A stretch of DNA of 6,414 nucleotides, taken from positions 13,245-19,658 of the forward strand of contig NVSH01000016.1 in NCBI GenBank assembly GCA_002401185.1, written 5' to 3'. The DNA is from Gammaproteobacteria bacterium (lineage in GTDB: Bacteria; Pseudomonadota; Gammaproteobacteria; SZUA-229). The notes below the pieces were generated by a model. The model saw only the letters and a list, made by a program, of their open reading frames with translations. It made no database searches and was not told where the DNA came from. Both the position numbers and the translations under genes were made by a program. Shown here one piece after another: positions 1-6,414 of this stretch (position 1 is its first letter; each line of letters begins with the position of its first letter).

Positions 1-1044
1 CGCATCATCTAACTGCACTCTAAACTTACGTACCTGCTTCATCCCCTCGCTCATCTCCACCGCAACACGAGCAGGGTCAGCGATGATGATCTTATAACGC
101 TGCTGCGCTTCAAAACCAAGGGTATCAAGAATAAATTGATTGACCTGTTTAAAATAACCTTCTGCACTTTTCGGCCCAGTAAATATTAGCGGGAATGGCA
201 TCGATGCGTTTTTCGGGTGTAATAAAACACCTAATATATAGAGTATTTCTTCCGTCGTGCCTGCGCCACCAGGAAACACCACAATACCATGACCGGTACG
301 AACAAACGCTTCCAGGCGTTTTTCGATATCCGGCATAATTACCAGATGATTAACGATGGGGTTAGGTGACTCTGCAGCGATAATACCCGGTTCGGTAATA
401 CCCAAATAACGTCCGACACCCGTACGTTGTTTTGCATGGCCGATGGTTGCGCCTTTCATCGGCCCTTTCATTGCTCCCGGTCCACAGCCAGTACAGATAT
501 CCAGATCGCGCAGGCCTAATTCATAACCGACCTCTTTGGTGTAATCGTATTCTTCACGACCTATCGAGTGACCTCCCCAGCAAACCACCAAATTAGGCTC
601 CCGCCGGGGTATTAAAATATTCGCATTACGTAATATATGAAAAACTGCATTGGTTACATCCACCGATACACCCAAATTAAACCGTGGTGAATTAACAACT
701 TTATTATGTACGTAGATTACATCGCGCAATACAGCAAAAAGCAATTCGTTGATGCCGCTGATCAAACGCCCATCGACAAAAGCAATGATGGGCGCATTCT
801 TAAGGGAAAGAATAATACCGCGCTGGCGTTGTATTATTTTTATTTTAAAATCAGGGTAACGCTCGAGCAGTTCCTTGCCATCATCCAGCGCACTACCGCA
901 ATTTAAAACGGCTAGTGAACAGTTTCTAAAGATTTGCGCAAGCTCACCCTCACTGGTATCTAACATCCTTTTAACTTCGAACTGAGAAAGGGTTTCAAGC
1001 TGACCTTTGGGCGAGATGACTGCATCGACGACGTCGTATTTCAT
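1..1044 (-). CDS. ppnN: Pyrimidine/purine nucleotide 5'-monophosphate nucleosidase PpnN (YgdH, LOG family), C-terminus beyond window
   Basis: The minus strand is open without a stop from ATG at 1044-1042 to the window edge, giving 348 residues; the family is about 450 long, so roughly the last 100 are missing. PpnN is a cytoplasmic enzyme that splits nucleoside monophosphates into base and ribose 5-phosphate; the E. coli enzyme is stimulated by (p)ppGpp. Visible regions are an N-terminal PpnN-specific domain (about 1-145, with QIFRNCSLAVLN at 37-48 and AFVDGR at 88-93), then the LOG/lysine-decarboxylase-like Rossmann domain. The latter carries VVCWGGHS (153-160), CTGCGPGAMKGPMKGA (184-199), MPDIEKRLEAFVR (237-249) and the family signature PGGAGTTEE (258-266). 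The C-terminal domain has only begun at the edge. An AAGGAA-like ribosome site lies about 14 bases upstream. It follows ilvD on the same strand after 171 bases, so read-through is possible but a separate promoter is likely. The frame is clean, with no sign of decay. Confidence 0.95.
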   Translation of the reverse strand, partial: MKYDVVDAVISPKGQLETLSQFEVKRMLDTSEGELAQIFRNCSLAVLNCGSALDDGKELLERYPDFKIKIIQRQRGIILSLKNAPIIAFVDGRLISGINELLFAVLRDVIYVHNKVVNSPRFNLGVSVDVTNAVFHILRNANILIPRREPNLVVCWGGHSIGREEYDYTKEVGYELGLRDLDICTGCGPGAMKGPMKGATIGHAKQRTGVGRYLGITEPGIIAAESPNPIVNHLVIMPDIEKRLEAFVRTGHGIVVFPGGAGTTEEILYILGVLLHPKNASMPFPLIFTGPKSAEGYFKQVNQFILDTLGFEAQQRYKIIIADPARVAVEMSEGMKQVRKFRVQLDDA

Positions 1045-1076
1045 ACCTTTAATTCTTTTCCTTGTGATTTACTTTG

Positions 1077-1105
1077 AGTATAACTGATGAAAAAAAAATT
1101 ACAGG
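1077..1105 (-). promoter_or_regulatory. Candidate ppnN promoter (-10 TATACT)
   Basis: On the minus strand, TATACT at 1082-1077 matches five of six bases of the -10 consensus and sits 32 bases before the ppnN start. The best -35 at normal spacing (near 1100-1105) is poor, so this is a weak prediction. The rest of the 171-base gap between ilvD and ppnN (1045-1215) is AT-rich, with an A8 run (minus-strand T8) at 1091-1098. I see no stable stem before that T run, so I do not call a terminator. Confidence 0.3.
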
Positions 1106-1215
1106 TAGACGGACAATGAACAGGTCATTTATATCCAGGCACTGTCATCTCGAACGAGGTATTTTTAATAATACAGATATTTTAAATAAAATTTTCAAGG
1201 TAACAGTATAGAATT

Positions 1216-2892
1216 TTAAAACTTATCCGTTACCGCTCCTTCGGAAGCGGAGCATACTAACTTGGCATATTTTGCCAATGTACCACGGGTTTCTTTTGGC
1301 GCTGGCGCTTGCCATTGACTTAGCCGAGTATCAATTTCATCTTGTGGAATATTTAAATCAAGCGTTTTATTTTCCGCATCGATGGTTATACTGTCCCCAT
1401 CTTTGATGATTGCGATGGGACCACCGACCGCTGCTTCAGGTGTAACATGACCAACCACAAAACCATGACTACCCCCAGAGAATCGGCCGTCAGTAATTAA
1501 TGCCACATCTTTACCCATACCTTTACCCATAATCGCACCTGTCGGGCTTAACATTTCGCGCATACCCGGGCCACCAACAGGGCCTTCATAACGTATTACG
1601 ATAACGTCATCTTTAACAACGGTATCATCCAAAATAGCCGCAAGTGCTGTTTCTTCAGATTCAAATACACGCGCATTGCCGGTAAAACTCAAGCCTTCTT
1701 TACCGGTTATTTTTGCCACGGCACCGCCGGTTGCGATATTGCCATAGAGCACGACGAGGTGACTGTCTTTTTTGATCGGGTTGTCCAGAGGACGAATAAT
1801 ACCCTGTCCAGCGGGATACGGGTCCACCTCCGCTAAATTCTCCGCCATGGTTTTACCTGTCACCGTCATACAATCACCATGCAACAAACCTGCATCAAGC
1901 AGTATTTTCATCAACGGCTGAATTCCACCAATGGCGATAAGCTCGGACATCAGGTACTTACCACTAGGCTTCACATCCGCCAACAAGGGAACATTAGCGC
2001 CGATGCGGGTAAAGTCATCCAGCTCCAGTTCGACATTAGAAGAATGAGCCATCGCCAACATATGTAATACCGCATTGGTTGAACCACCTAATGCAATTAC
2101 CATAGTTATTGCATTTTCGAATGCCTTCCGAGTCATGATGTCACTGGGTTTAATATCTTTTTCAACTAAAGCCATCACCGCAGCACCAGCTCGACGACAA
2201 TCATTTCTTTTGTCTTCAGAAACCGCCTCCTGCGCCGAGCTATTCGGTAGACTCATACCTAATGCTTCAATTGCTGAAGCCATGGTGTTGGCTGTGTACA
2301 TACCACCACAGGAGCCCGGACCCGGAATGGCAGTATCTTCGACTTCTTTTAATTCTGCCTCGGAAACCACACCCGCCGCTACACCGCCAACTGCTTCAAA
2401 CACAGAAACAATATCGCGGCGCTTTGCGCCAGGTTTAATGGTACCGCCGTAAATGAAAACCGAAGGACGATTTAGTCTGGCGAGAGCGATAAGACAACCT
2501 GGCATATTTTTATCGCAACCACCAATAGCGACCACGCCATCAAACCCCTGCGCACTGGTTACTGTTTCAATAGAGTCGGCAATTACTTCGCGTGAGACTA
2601 ACGAGTATCGCATCCCCGGTGTGCCCATAGAGATACCGTCGGATACCGTAATGGTATTAAAAATAATACTCTTACCACCCGCTTCGTCAACACCCTGCGC
2701 AGCATCTTCAGCCAGTTTATTAATATGCATATTACAGGGCGTCACCATGCTCCACGTCGAAGCGATACCAATCTGCGGCTTTTTAAAATCGTCATCACTA
2801 AACCCTACCGCGTGCAACATCGCACGACTGGGCGCTTGCGCTACTCCATCAACAATTATTGATGAAAATTTACGTGTTTTATCATTTGCCAT
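1216..2892 (-). CDS. ilvD: Dihydroxy-acid dehydratase IlvD, probable [2Fe-2S] type
   Basis: IlvD is a cytoplasmic enzyme that dehydrates 2,3-dihydroxy-isovalerate and 2,3-dihydroxy-3-methylvalerate to the 2-keto acids leading to valine, leucine and isoleucine (and pantothenate). The 558-residue protein is complete. Signature 1 is [10 protein letters not shown] (124-133) and signature 2 is [13 protein letters not shown] (465-477). Cysteines fitting the three cluster ligands are C53 in TPCNMH, C126 in CDK and C195 in [15 protein letters not shown]85 (SDGISMG), D127, K128 (carbamylated in studied relatives) and E446 (GPGMREM) fit the Mg site, and S472 the catalytic serine. The cysteine at 53 and the length match the mycobacterial/plant-like [2Fe-2S] group rather than the 616-residue E. 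coli [4Fe-4S] enzyme, which lacks a cysteine there. The ATG has a good AGAAGG site 8 bases upstream (2906-2901). It is transcribed divergently from argA. Confidence 0.97.
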   Translation of the reverse strand: MANDKTRKFSSIIVDGVAQAPSRAMLHAVGFSDDDFKKPQIGIASTWSMVTPCNMHINKLAEDAAQGVDEAGGKSIIFNTITVSDGISMGTPGMRYSLVSREVIADSIETVTSAQGFDGVVAIGGCDKNMPGCLIALARLNRPSVFIYGGTIKPGAKRRDIVSVFEAVGGVAAGVVSEAELKEVEDTAIPGPGSCGGMYTANTMASAIEALGMSLPNSSAQEAVSEDKRNDCRRAGAAVMALVEKDIKPSDIMTRKAFENAITMVIALGGSTNAVLHMLAMAHSSNVELELDDFTRIGANVPLLADVKPSGKYLMSELIAIGGIQPLMKILLDAGLLHGDCMTVTGKTMAENLAEVDPYPAGQGIIRPLDNPIKKDSHLVVLYGNIATGGAVAKITGKEGLSFTGNARVFESEETALAAILDDTVVKDDVIVIRYEGPVGGPGMREMLSPTGAIMGKGMGKDVALITDGRFSGGSHGFVVGHVTPEAAVGGPIAIIKDGDSITIDAENKTLDLNIPQDEIDTRLSQWQAPAPKETRGTLAKYAKLVCSASEGAVTDKF

Positions 2893-2926
2893 CGAACTTA
2901 CCTTCTATAATATGTATAACTCTCGT

Positions 2927-2943
2927 ATGAATACTGTATTGAT
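2927..2943. promoter_or_regulatory. Candidate operator: 17-base inverted repeat between ilvD and argA
   Basis: ATGAATACTGTATTGAT reads the same on both strands except for one mismatched pair (G/G at 2929 and 2941) around a central T at 2935. It overlaps the predicted -35 box of argA and lies in the ilvD leader. The outer arms TGAAT/ATTGA resemble ArgR half-sites (TGAAT/ATTCA), but the spacer is five bases instead of the usual four. The symmetry is directly visible; the function and the regulator are inference. Confidence 0.35.
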
Positions 2944-2966
2944 GTAAAAATAGAATCGCGTATATT
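2939..2966 (+). promoter_or_regulatory. Candidate sigma70 promoter for argA-nadC-plsC
   Basis: TTGATG (2939-2944, four of six matches) is followed after 16 bases by TATATT (2961-2966, five of six). This would start transcription near 2973, giving a leader of about 35 bases before argA. It is the best plus-strand promoter match in the divergent gap. Confidence 0.45.
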
Positions 2967-2987
2967 ACAAGCTAAACTGAGAGTAAA
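2959..2987 (-). promoter_or_regulatory. Candidate ilvD promoter overlapping the argA promoter
   Basis: On the minus strand, TTTACT (2987-2982) and TATACG (2964-2959) are separated by 17 bases, each matching four of six consensus bases. It would give a leader of about 60 bases for ilvD. Its -10 box would overlap that of the argA promoter, so the two would compete for polymerase. The match is weak. No attenuator-like leader peptide rich in Ile, Val or Leu is visible. Confidence 0.2.
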
Positions 2988-3007
2988 GTAGTAATGAGGT
3001 CAATTTG

Positions 3008-4396
3008 GTGGACAATAAAACAAAAAATTTCGGCGAAAACATAGCCACGCCACAGGACGCAAGCAGCAATCAAAACGACGAGCACGTCGCCTGGTTTCGC
3101 CAGTCGGCGCCCTACATCCATGCGCACCGTGGGAAAACGTTTGTCATTCTGTTTGGTGGCGAAGCCGTACAACACACCGGCTTTGCTCATCTCATTAATG
3201 ATATTGCACTATTAGTTAGTCTAGGCGTACGCATCGTTCTGGTGCACGGTGCCCGACCTCAAATTGAACAGCAGCTAAACACGCTGGATATACGTTCGCA
3301 ATTTGCAAACGGACTACGCATCACATTAAATGAAAACATGCCCGCAGTCGAACAGGCTGTTGGTCAGGTACGTTTGCGTATAGAAGCTCAGCTGTCCATG
3401 GGGCTACCCAACACGCCAATGGCTGACGCTTCGATTCGCGTTGTCTCCAGCAACTTTATCATCGCCCAACCATACGGCATACGTGACGGAGTGGATTTTT
3501 GTCAGACAGGCAACGTCAGAAATGTTGACGCAGACGCAATCAAACAACAGCTGGAAAACAATAATGTCACGCTGATTTCACCGATTGGCTTTTCCCCCAC
3601 CGGTGAAGTATTTAACCTGCGAGCAGAGGACGTTGCCACTGAAACTGCCATCGCTTTAAATGCCGACAAGTTAATTTTCATTATGGAAAATAATGGCGTT
3701 ACCAACAAAGCAGGTGACCTGCTACAGCAGTTAGACTTAGCACATGCGGAAAACTGGATTAAAAATCACGGCGACAAAAACAATTTTTCATCAGAACGTA
3801 AAACACAGTCCCATTTGAAAAATGCCGCTATCGCCTGTCGAAGCGGTGTCAATCGCGTTCATCTTATCAGTCGGTTGATCGACGGCGCACTGCTACTGGA
3901 GCTGTATTCCCGAGACGGTATCGGCACCCTGGTTACCGCAGACAACTACGAAGGCTTGCGCACTGCAAGCATTAATGACATCGGTGGTATCATCGAACTC
4001 ATATCGCCACTGGAAGCGGATGGCGTATTGGTTAAGCGCTCTCGTGAACAACTGGAACTGGATATTAACAACTTTACTATCATCGAACGTGACGGCATGA
4101 TAATCGCCTGTGCAGCCATGTTCACTTTCATCGAAGAAGAAGCGGCAGAACTAGCCTGCCTCGCCGTCCACCAGGATTACCAGACACATGGTCGTGGTGA
4201 CGATTTGATGCAACACATCGAATGGCAAGCTAGAAAAAAACACCTGAAAAAAATATTTACCTTAACCACACGTTCCATGCACTGGTTTGTCGAACGTGGT
4301 TTTATTGAATGTGGTGCTGATGCACTACCGATAGAAAAAAAATCGTTATACAACTATCATCGCAATTCAAAAATTTTTTGCAAACAACTCATTTAA
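3008..4396 (+). CDS. argA: Amino-acid N-acetyltransferase (N-acetylglutamate synthase) ArgA
   Basis: ArgA transfers an acetyl group from acetyl-CoA to glutamate, the first step of arginine synthesis, in the cytoplasm; the classical enzyme is feedback-inhibited by arginine. I choose GTG at 3008 (462 residues): GAGG at 2996-2999 stands 8 bases before it, but only 5 before the alternative in-frame TTG at 3005. The first 25 or so residues are polar and extend beyond E. coli ArgA (about 443 residues). The amino-acid-kinase-like domain spans about 40-305: HRGKTFVILFGGEAV (40-54), HGARPQI (80-86), NFIIAQPYGIRDGVDFC (149-165) and SRDGIGT (301-307). The GNAT domain spans about 318-462: INDIGGIIELISPLE (322-336), AcCoA-binding loop HGRGDD (394-399) and TTRSMHWFVERGF (420-432). 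The kinase-like domain serves for arginine sensing and assembly in this family. It leads an apparent operon with nadC 16 bases downstream. Confidence 0.95.
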   Translation: MDNKTKNFGENIATPQDASSNQNDEHVAWFRQSAPYIHAHRGKTFVILFGGEAVQHTGFAHLINDIALLVSLGVRIVLVHGARPQIEQQLNTLDIRSQFANGLRITLNENMPAVEQAVGQVRLRIEAQLSMGLPNTPMADASIRVVSSNFIIAQPYGIRDGVDFCQTGNVRNVDADAIKQQLENNNVTLISPIGFSPTGEVFNLRAEDVATETAIALNADKLIFIMENNGVTNKAGDLLQQLDLAHAENWIKNHGDKNNFSSERKTQSHLKNAAIACRSGVNRVHLISRLIDGALLLELYSRDGIGTLVTADNYEGLRTASINDIGGIIELISPLEADGVLVKRSREQLELDINNFTIIERDGMIIACAAMFTFIEEEAAELACLAVHQDYQTHGRGDDLMQHIEWQARKKHLKKIFTLTTRSMHWFVERGFIECGADALPIEKKSLYNYHRNSKIFCKQLI

Positions 4397-4412
4397 ATCC
4401 AAGTATCACTAT

Positions 4413-5252
4413 ATGAATTTCTTACAGGTACCACACAGTATCATCGAAGAGAATGTTTTCTACGCACTAAAAGAAGACCTCGGCGACGGTGATATTACTG
4501 CAGAACTAATCCCTCACAACAACATTTCACTGGCGACCGTTATCAGTCGTGAAGATTGTGTTTTCTGTGGCCTCGACTGGTTCGAAGAGACTTTCCGACA
4601 AATCGACGATGAAATATTAATCGACTGGTCTGTAGACGATGGTGAAAGAATTAAAGCTGGGCAGGTTATCTGTACTATCAGCGGTTCATCTCAGAACATC
4701 GTCAGCGGAGAGCGTGCTGCACTTAATTTCGTGCAAATGCTATCCGCGACCGCAACCATAGCCGCACGTTACGCGGATAAAATCGCAGACACTGAAACAA
4801 AAATTTTAGACACACGAAAAACCATACCCGGTCTACGCATGGCACAAAAGTATGCCGTGTCTTGCGGTGGCTGCAAAAACCACCGCATAGGGCTGTTCGA
4901 TGCTTACTTGATAAAAGAAAATCACATCCACGCTTGTGATGGCATAAAAAACGCAGTGGATCAGGCTCGCTTCAACAACCCACAACTAAAAGTAGAAGTT
5001 GAAGTGGAAAACATTGACGAACTACAACAGGCTATCGAAGCTGGCGCTGATCATGTCTTACTCGATAACTTCACCATCGAAAAACTACTGCAAGCTGTTG
5101 AGATATGCCAGGGGAAAATTATCAGCGAAGCCTCAGGGAACATCACACTCGACAACATTAACGACGTAGCTAATACCGGGGTGGACTATATTTCAACGGG
5201 TGCATTGACCAAAGATATAAAGGCTGTCGATTTATCCATGCGATTCGATTGA
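4413..5252 (+). CDS. nadC: Nicotinate-nucleotide pyrophosphorylase (carboxylating), quinolinate phosphoribosyltransferase NadC
   Basis: NadC converts quinolinate and PRPP to nicotinate mononucleotide, CO2 and pyrophosphate in de novo NAD synthesis (cytoplasm; the family is typically a dimer). The 279 residues are full length for the family. The N-terminal domain includes EDLGDGDIT (21-29). The barrel carries ERAALNF (100-106), the substrate-binding TRKTIPGLR (134-142), HRIGLFDAYLIKENH (157-171), VEVEVEN (194-200), LLDN (216-219), SEASGNIT (238-245) and STGALT (261-266). R101, R135, K136, H157, R158, K168, E197 and D218 are at positions expected for substrate and phosphate binding. The ATG at 4413 has no clear ribosome site (only AAG at 4401-4403), so translation probably depends on coupling to argA, which stops 16 bases before. 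It is the second gene of the argA-nadC-plsC cluster. Confidence 0.97.
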   Translation: MNFLQVPHSIIEENVFYALKEDLGDGDITAELIPHNNISLATVISREDCVFCGLDWFEETFRQIDDEILIDWSVDDGERIKAGQVICTISGSSQNIVSGERAALNFVQMLSATATIAARYADKIADTETKILDTRKTIPGLRMAQKYAVSCGGCKNHRIGLFDAYLIKENHIHACDGIKNAVDQARFNNPQLKVEVEVENIDELQQAIEAGADHVLLDNFTIEKLLQAVEICQGKIISEASGNITLDNINDVANTGVDYISTGALTKDIKAVDLSMRFD

Positions 5253-5291
5253 GCGACGTCACCCGAGAAGAGGCGCTATAAAAAGGTGATA

Positions 5292-6053
5292 ATGGGCACG
5301 ATAAGAAAACTCTACCGCTCGCTACTGCTCGTACCGTTACTCATCATCGGCATCATACTCACTGTCATCTTTTTACGAAACACCATGCCCACATCAGGTA
5401 TTGCCAGCTCCATCGTCAAGGCATGGTTAGGCATTACCGCCCGATTACTCGGCGTAAGAATAAAAAGTTTTGGCTCAGCACTTCCAGATAAAACGCTGTT
5501 TGTCGCTAATCATATCTCCTGGTTAGATATTCTTATCCTTGGCCATCTCGTGCCGATACACTTTTTATCCAAACAGGAAGTTAAAACCCTGCCACTGTTT
5601 GGCTGGATAGCAACCCGTGCTGGCACCTTATATATAAATCGCGGCGGTAAGAACTCAGCCTCAGACGCCAGCAGTGAAATAACCACAGCACTCAGACAAA
5701 AACATAACAGTCTGATCTTCGCCGAAGGCACCACGACCGACGGTCATATAAAAAAATTTCACAGTCGCATGATGCAAAGCGCTATCGATGCACAGGCTAT
5801 GGTGCAGCCTGTCGCTATTTTTTACCCACTAAGGAACTCTGTAACACAAGAGATAGAAATTAACCCATCAACTTTATTTCTTGGCAACACCACCCTGGGC
5901 GAATCCTATAATTTGATCACACGTGCTGCACACACCTATGTCGAAGTCCATTTCCTCGAACCCATCAACAGTAGAGGAAAAACACGCAATGAAATTGCAT
6001 CACACGCTTACGACGAAGTCGTTAATCGCATTAAATTAATTAAGAAACAGTAG
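5292..6053 (+). CDS. Lysophospholipid acyltransferase family protein (PlsC-like 1-acylglycerol-3-phosphate acyltransferase)
   Basis: This is a membrane-associated acyltransferase of the PlsC/LPLAT superfamily, expected to move an acyl chain onto lysophosphatidate or a related lyso-lipid at the inner membrane. I choose ATG at 5292 (253 residues) because AAAAGGTGAT directly before it matches the 16S anti-SD; an in-frame GTG at 5286 would add two residues but overlaps that site. One hydrophobic segment spans about 11-28. Block I is NHISWLD (73-79, the HX4D pair being H74 and D79). Block II is LYINRGG (113-119), block III FAEGTTTDG (143-151, with EGTT instead of the common EGTR) and block IV QPVAIFYP (172-179). 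The C-terminus is short and basic. It follows nadC by 39 bases, so is probably cotranscribed. It could be the housekeeping PlsC or a paralogue with another lyso-lipid substrate (for example OlsA-like); the sequence alone does not decide, so I give no symbol. Confidence 0.88.
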   Translation: MGTIRKLYRSLLLVPLLIIGIILTVIFLRNTMPTSGIASSIVKAWLGITARLLGVRIKSFGSALPDKTLFVANHISWLDILILGHLVPIHFLSKQEVKTLPLFGWIATRAGTLYINRGGKNSASDASSEITTALRQKHNSLIFAEGTTTDGHIKKFHSRMMQSAIDAQAMVQPVAIFYPLRNSVTQEIEINPSTLFLGNTTLGESYNLITRAAHTYVEVHFLEPINSRGKTRNEIASHAYDEVVNRIKLIKKQ

Positions 6054-6123
6054 GTTTAGGTCACACCAAATTAGCCTAAGAAGAGATGTTCGTCATTTTG
6101 GGGCAGAAATGGATTATTTTTTG

Positions 6124-6132
6124 TGTTAAATT
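6124..6132 (+). promoter_or_regulatory. Weak extended -10 candidate for the repeat-protein gene
   Basis: TGT followed by TAAATT (6127-6132) fits an extended -10 pattern with four of six hexamer matches, about 32 bases before the start at 6164. No good -35 accompanies it. The gap 6054-6163 also holds TTAGG (6056-6060) and CCTAA (6075-6079), a five-base inverted repeat with a 14-base loop and no T run. That does not make a terminator. Confidence 0.2.
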
Positions 6133-6163
6133 ACGCGGACTATCAAATGAAACGGGTAATTTT

Positions 6164-6414
6164 ATGACTTCTCCAAAAAGATATCACAAGCACTCCTTGA
6201 GCTGGCTCACACAATTTTTACTAAGCGTCTTTCTGTTATCAACAGCGGCTTTAACACCCGCGATGGCAGCAGATGCTGAAGTTGCCGTTGATACGGACAC
6301 AGAAATCATGGAAACCGCAGTGACAGAAACTGAAACTGCTGTTGGTACGGACACAGAAATGATGGAAACTGCAGTGACAGAAACTGAAGCTGCTGTTGGC
6401 ACGGACACAGAAAT
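6164..6414 (+). CDS. Hypothetical exported acidic repeat protein, C-terminus beyond window
   Basis: I do not recognise this gene. An ORF opens at ATG 6164 and stays open to the right edge (83 codons plus two bases). Residues 1-35 look like a Sec signal peptide: basic start (KRYHKH at 5-10), hydrophobic core (about 14-30) and an AMA motif fitting signal peptidase I cleavage after A35. The visible mature part (36-83) has 15 acidic residues in 48, no basic residue, no cysteine and no aromatic residue, and is mostly an 18-residue repeat TDTE[IM]METAVTETE[TA]AVG. The codon-level match between copies and the signal peptide support this strand as the real frame; the long minus-strand frame over the same bases (6184-6408) is a by-product of the repeat. 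The ribosome site is weak (GGG 7 bases upstream). A 110-base gap separates it from the acyltransferase, so it probably has its own promoter. A different domain may follow the repeats. Confidence 0.8.
   Translation, partial: MTSPKRYHKHSLSWLTQFLLSVFLLSTAALTPAMAADAEVAVDTDTEIMETAVTETETAVGTDTEMMETAVTETEAAVGTDTE
6293..6414 (+). repeat. 54-base in-frame tandem repeat, at least 2.3 copies, continuing past the edge
   Basis: Copy 1 is 6293-6346, copy 2 is 6347-6400 and copy 3 begins at 6401 (14 bases, all matching). Copies 1 and 2 differ at four of 54 bases, two of them synonymous. Each copy encodes 18 residues, so gain or loss of a copy keeps the frame. The seven codons before copy 1 (6272-6292, DAEVAVD) resemble the end of a unit (ETEAAVG), suggesting a decayed earlier copy reaching back to the signal peptide. 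Confidence 0.95.

Noticed and set aside
706..906. Plus-strand 66-residue ORF
   Set aside because: It lies wholly inside ppnN, whose minus-strand frame encodes clear family motifs.
1087..1119. Ten-codon plus-strand ORF (MKKKLQVDGQ)
   Set aside because: Too short, no ribosome site and no context; likely chance in an AT-rich gap.
1091..1125. Possible rho-independent terminator for ilvD before the minus-strand T8 run
   Set aside because: No GC-rich stem precedes the T run. The repeated ACAGGT (1101-1106 and 1120-1125) is direct, not inverted.
2075..2947. Two plus-strand ORFs (125 and 164 residues) antisense to ilvD
   Set aside because: They overlap conserved ilvD coding sequence completely or nearly so and show no recognisable domain; typical antisense shadows.
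2933..2952. Possible LexA (SOS) box starting TACTGTAT
   Set aside because: Only the first half matches; the second half lacks ACAG at the required spacing.
5252..5277. Inverted repeat AGCG/CGCT after nadC as a terminator
   Set aside because: Four-base arms with an 18-base loop and no T run; too weak, and the next gene follows closely.
6184..6408. Minus-strand 74-residue ORF over the repeat
   Set aside because: It mirrors the repeat on the opposite strand. The plus frame has a signal peptide and start context, and the minus frame is simply kept open by the repeated codons.

Overview
The window looks like chromosomal housekeeping DNA of a gammaproteobacterium with moderate GC content. The main reason is the set of protein families. 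The nucleosidase is of the PpnN (YgdH) type. The N-acetylglutamate synthase is the fused kinase-fold plus GNAT form known as ArgA. Both resemble the enteric proteins closely along their length, as judged from memory. I cannot name a genus.

Layout. Positions 1-1044 (minus) hold the N-terminal three quarters of ppnN, cut by the left edge. Positions 1216-2892 (minus) hold a complete ilvD. A short divergent control region (2893-3007) separates these from a plus-strand cluster: argA (3008-4396), nadC (4413-5252) and a PlsC-family acyltransferase (5292-6053). The cluster has gaps of 16 and 39 bases and is probably one transcript. After a 110-base gap, a new plus-strand gene starts at 6164 and runs off the right edge. 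It encodes an exported, strongly acidic protein built from an 18-residue (54-base) tandem repeat.

How the genes fit together. The functions are basic metabolism rather than one pathway: nucleotide salvage and turnover (PpnN), branched-chain amino acid synthesis (IlvD), the first step of arginine synthesis (ArgA), NAD synthesis (NadC) and phospholipid acylation (PlsC family). The divergent ilvD/argA region carries a near-perfect 17-base inverted repeat over a plausible argA -35 box, a candidate operator.

I see no RNA gene, insertion sequence, CRISPR array or phage signature, and no convincing rho-independent terminator. No intergenic stretch exceeds 300 bases. The least ordinary feature is the repeat protein at the right edge. 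I do not see clear evidence of a new multi-gene system.
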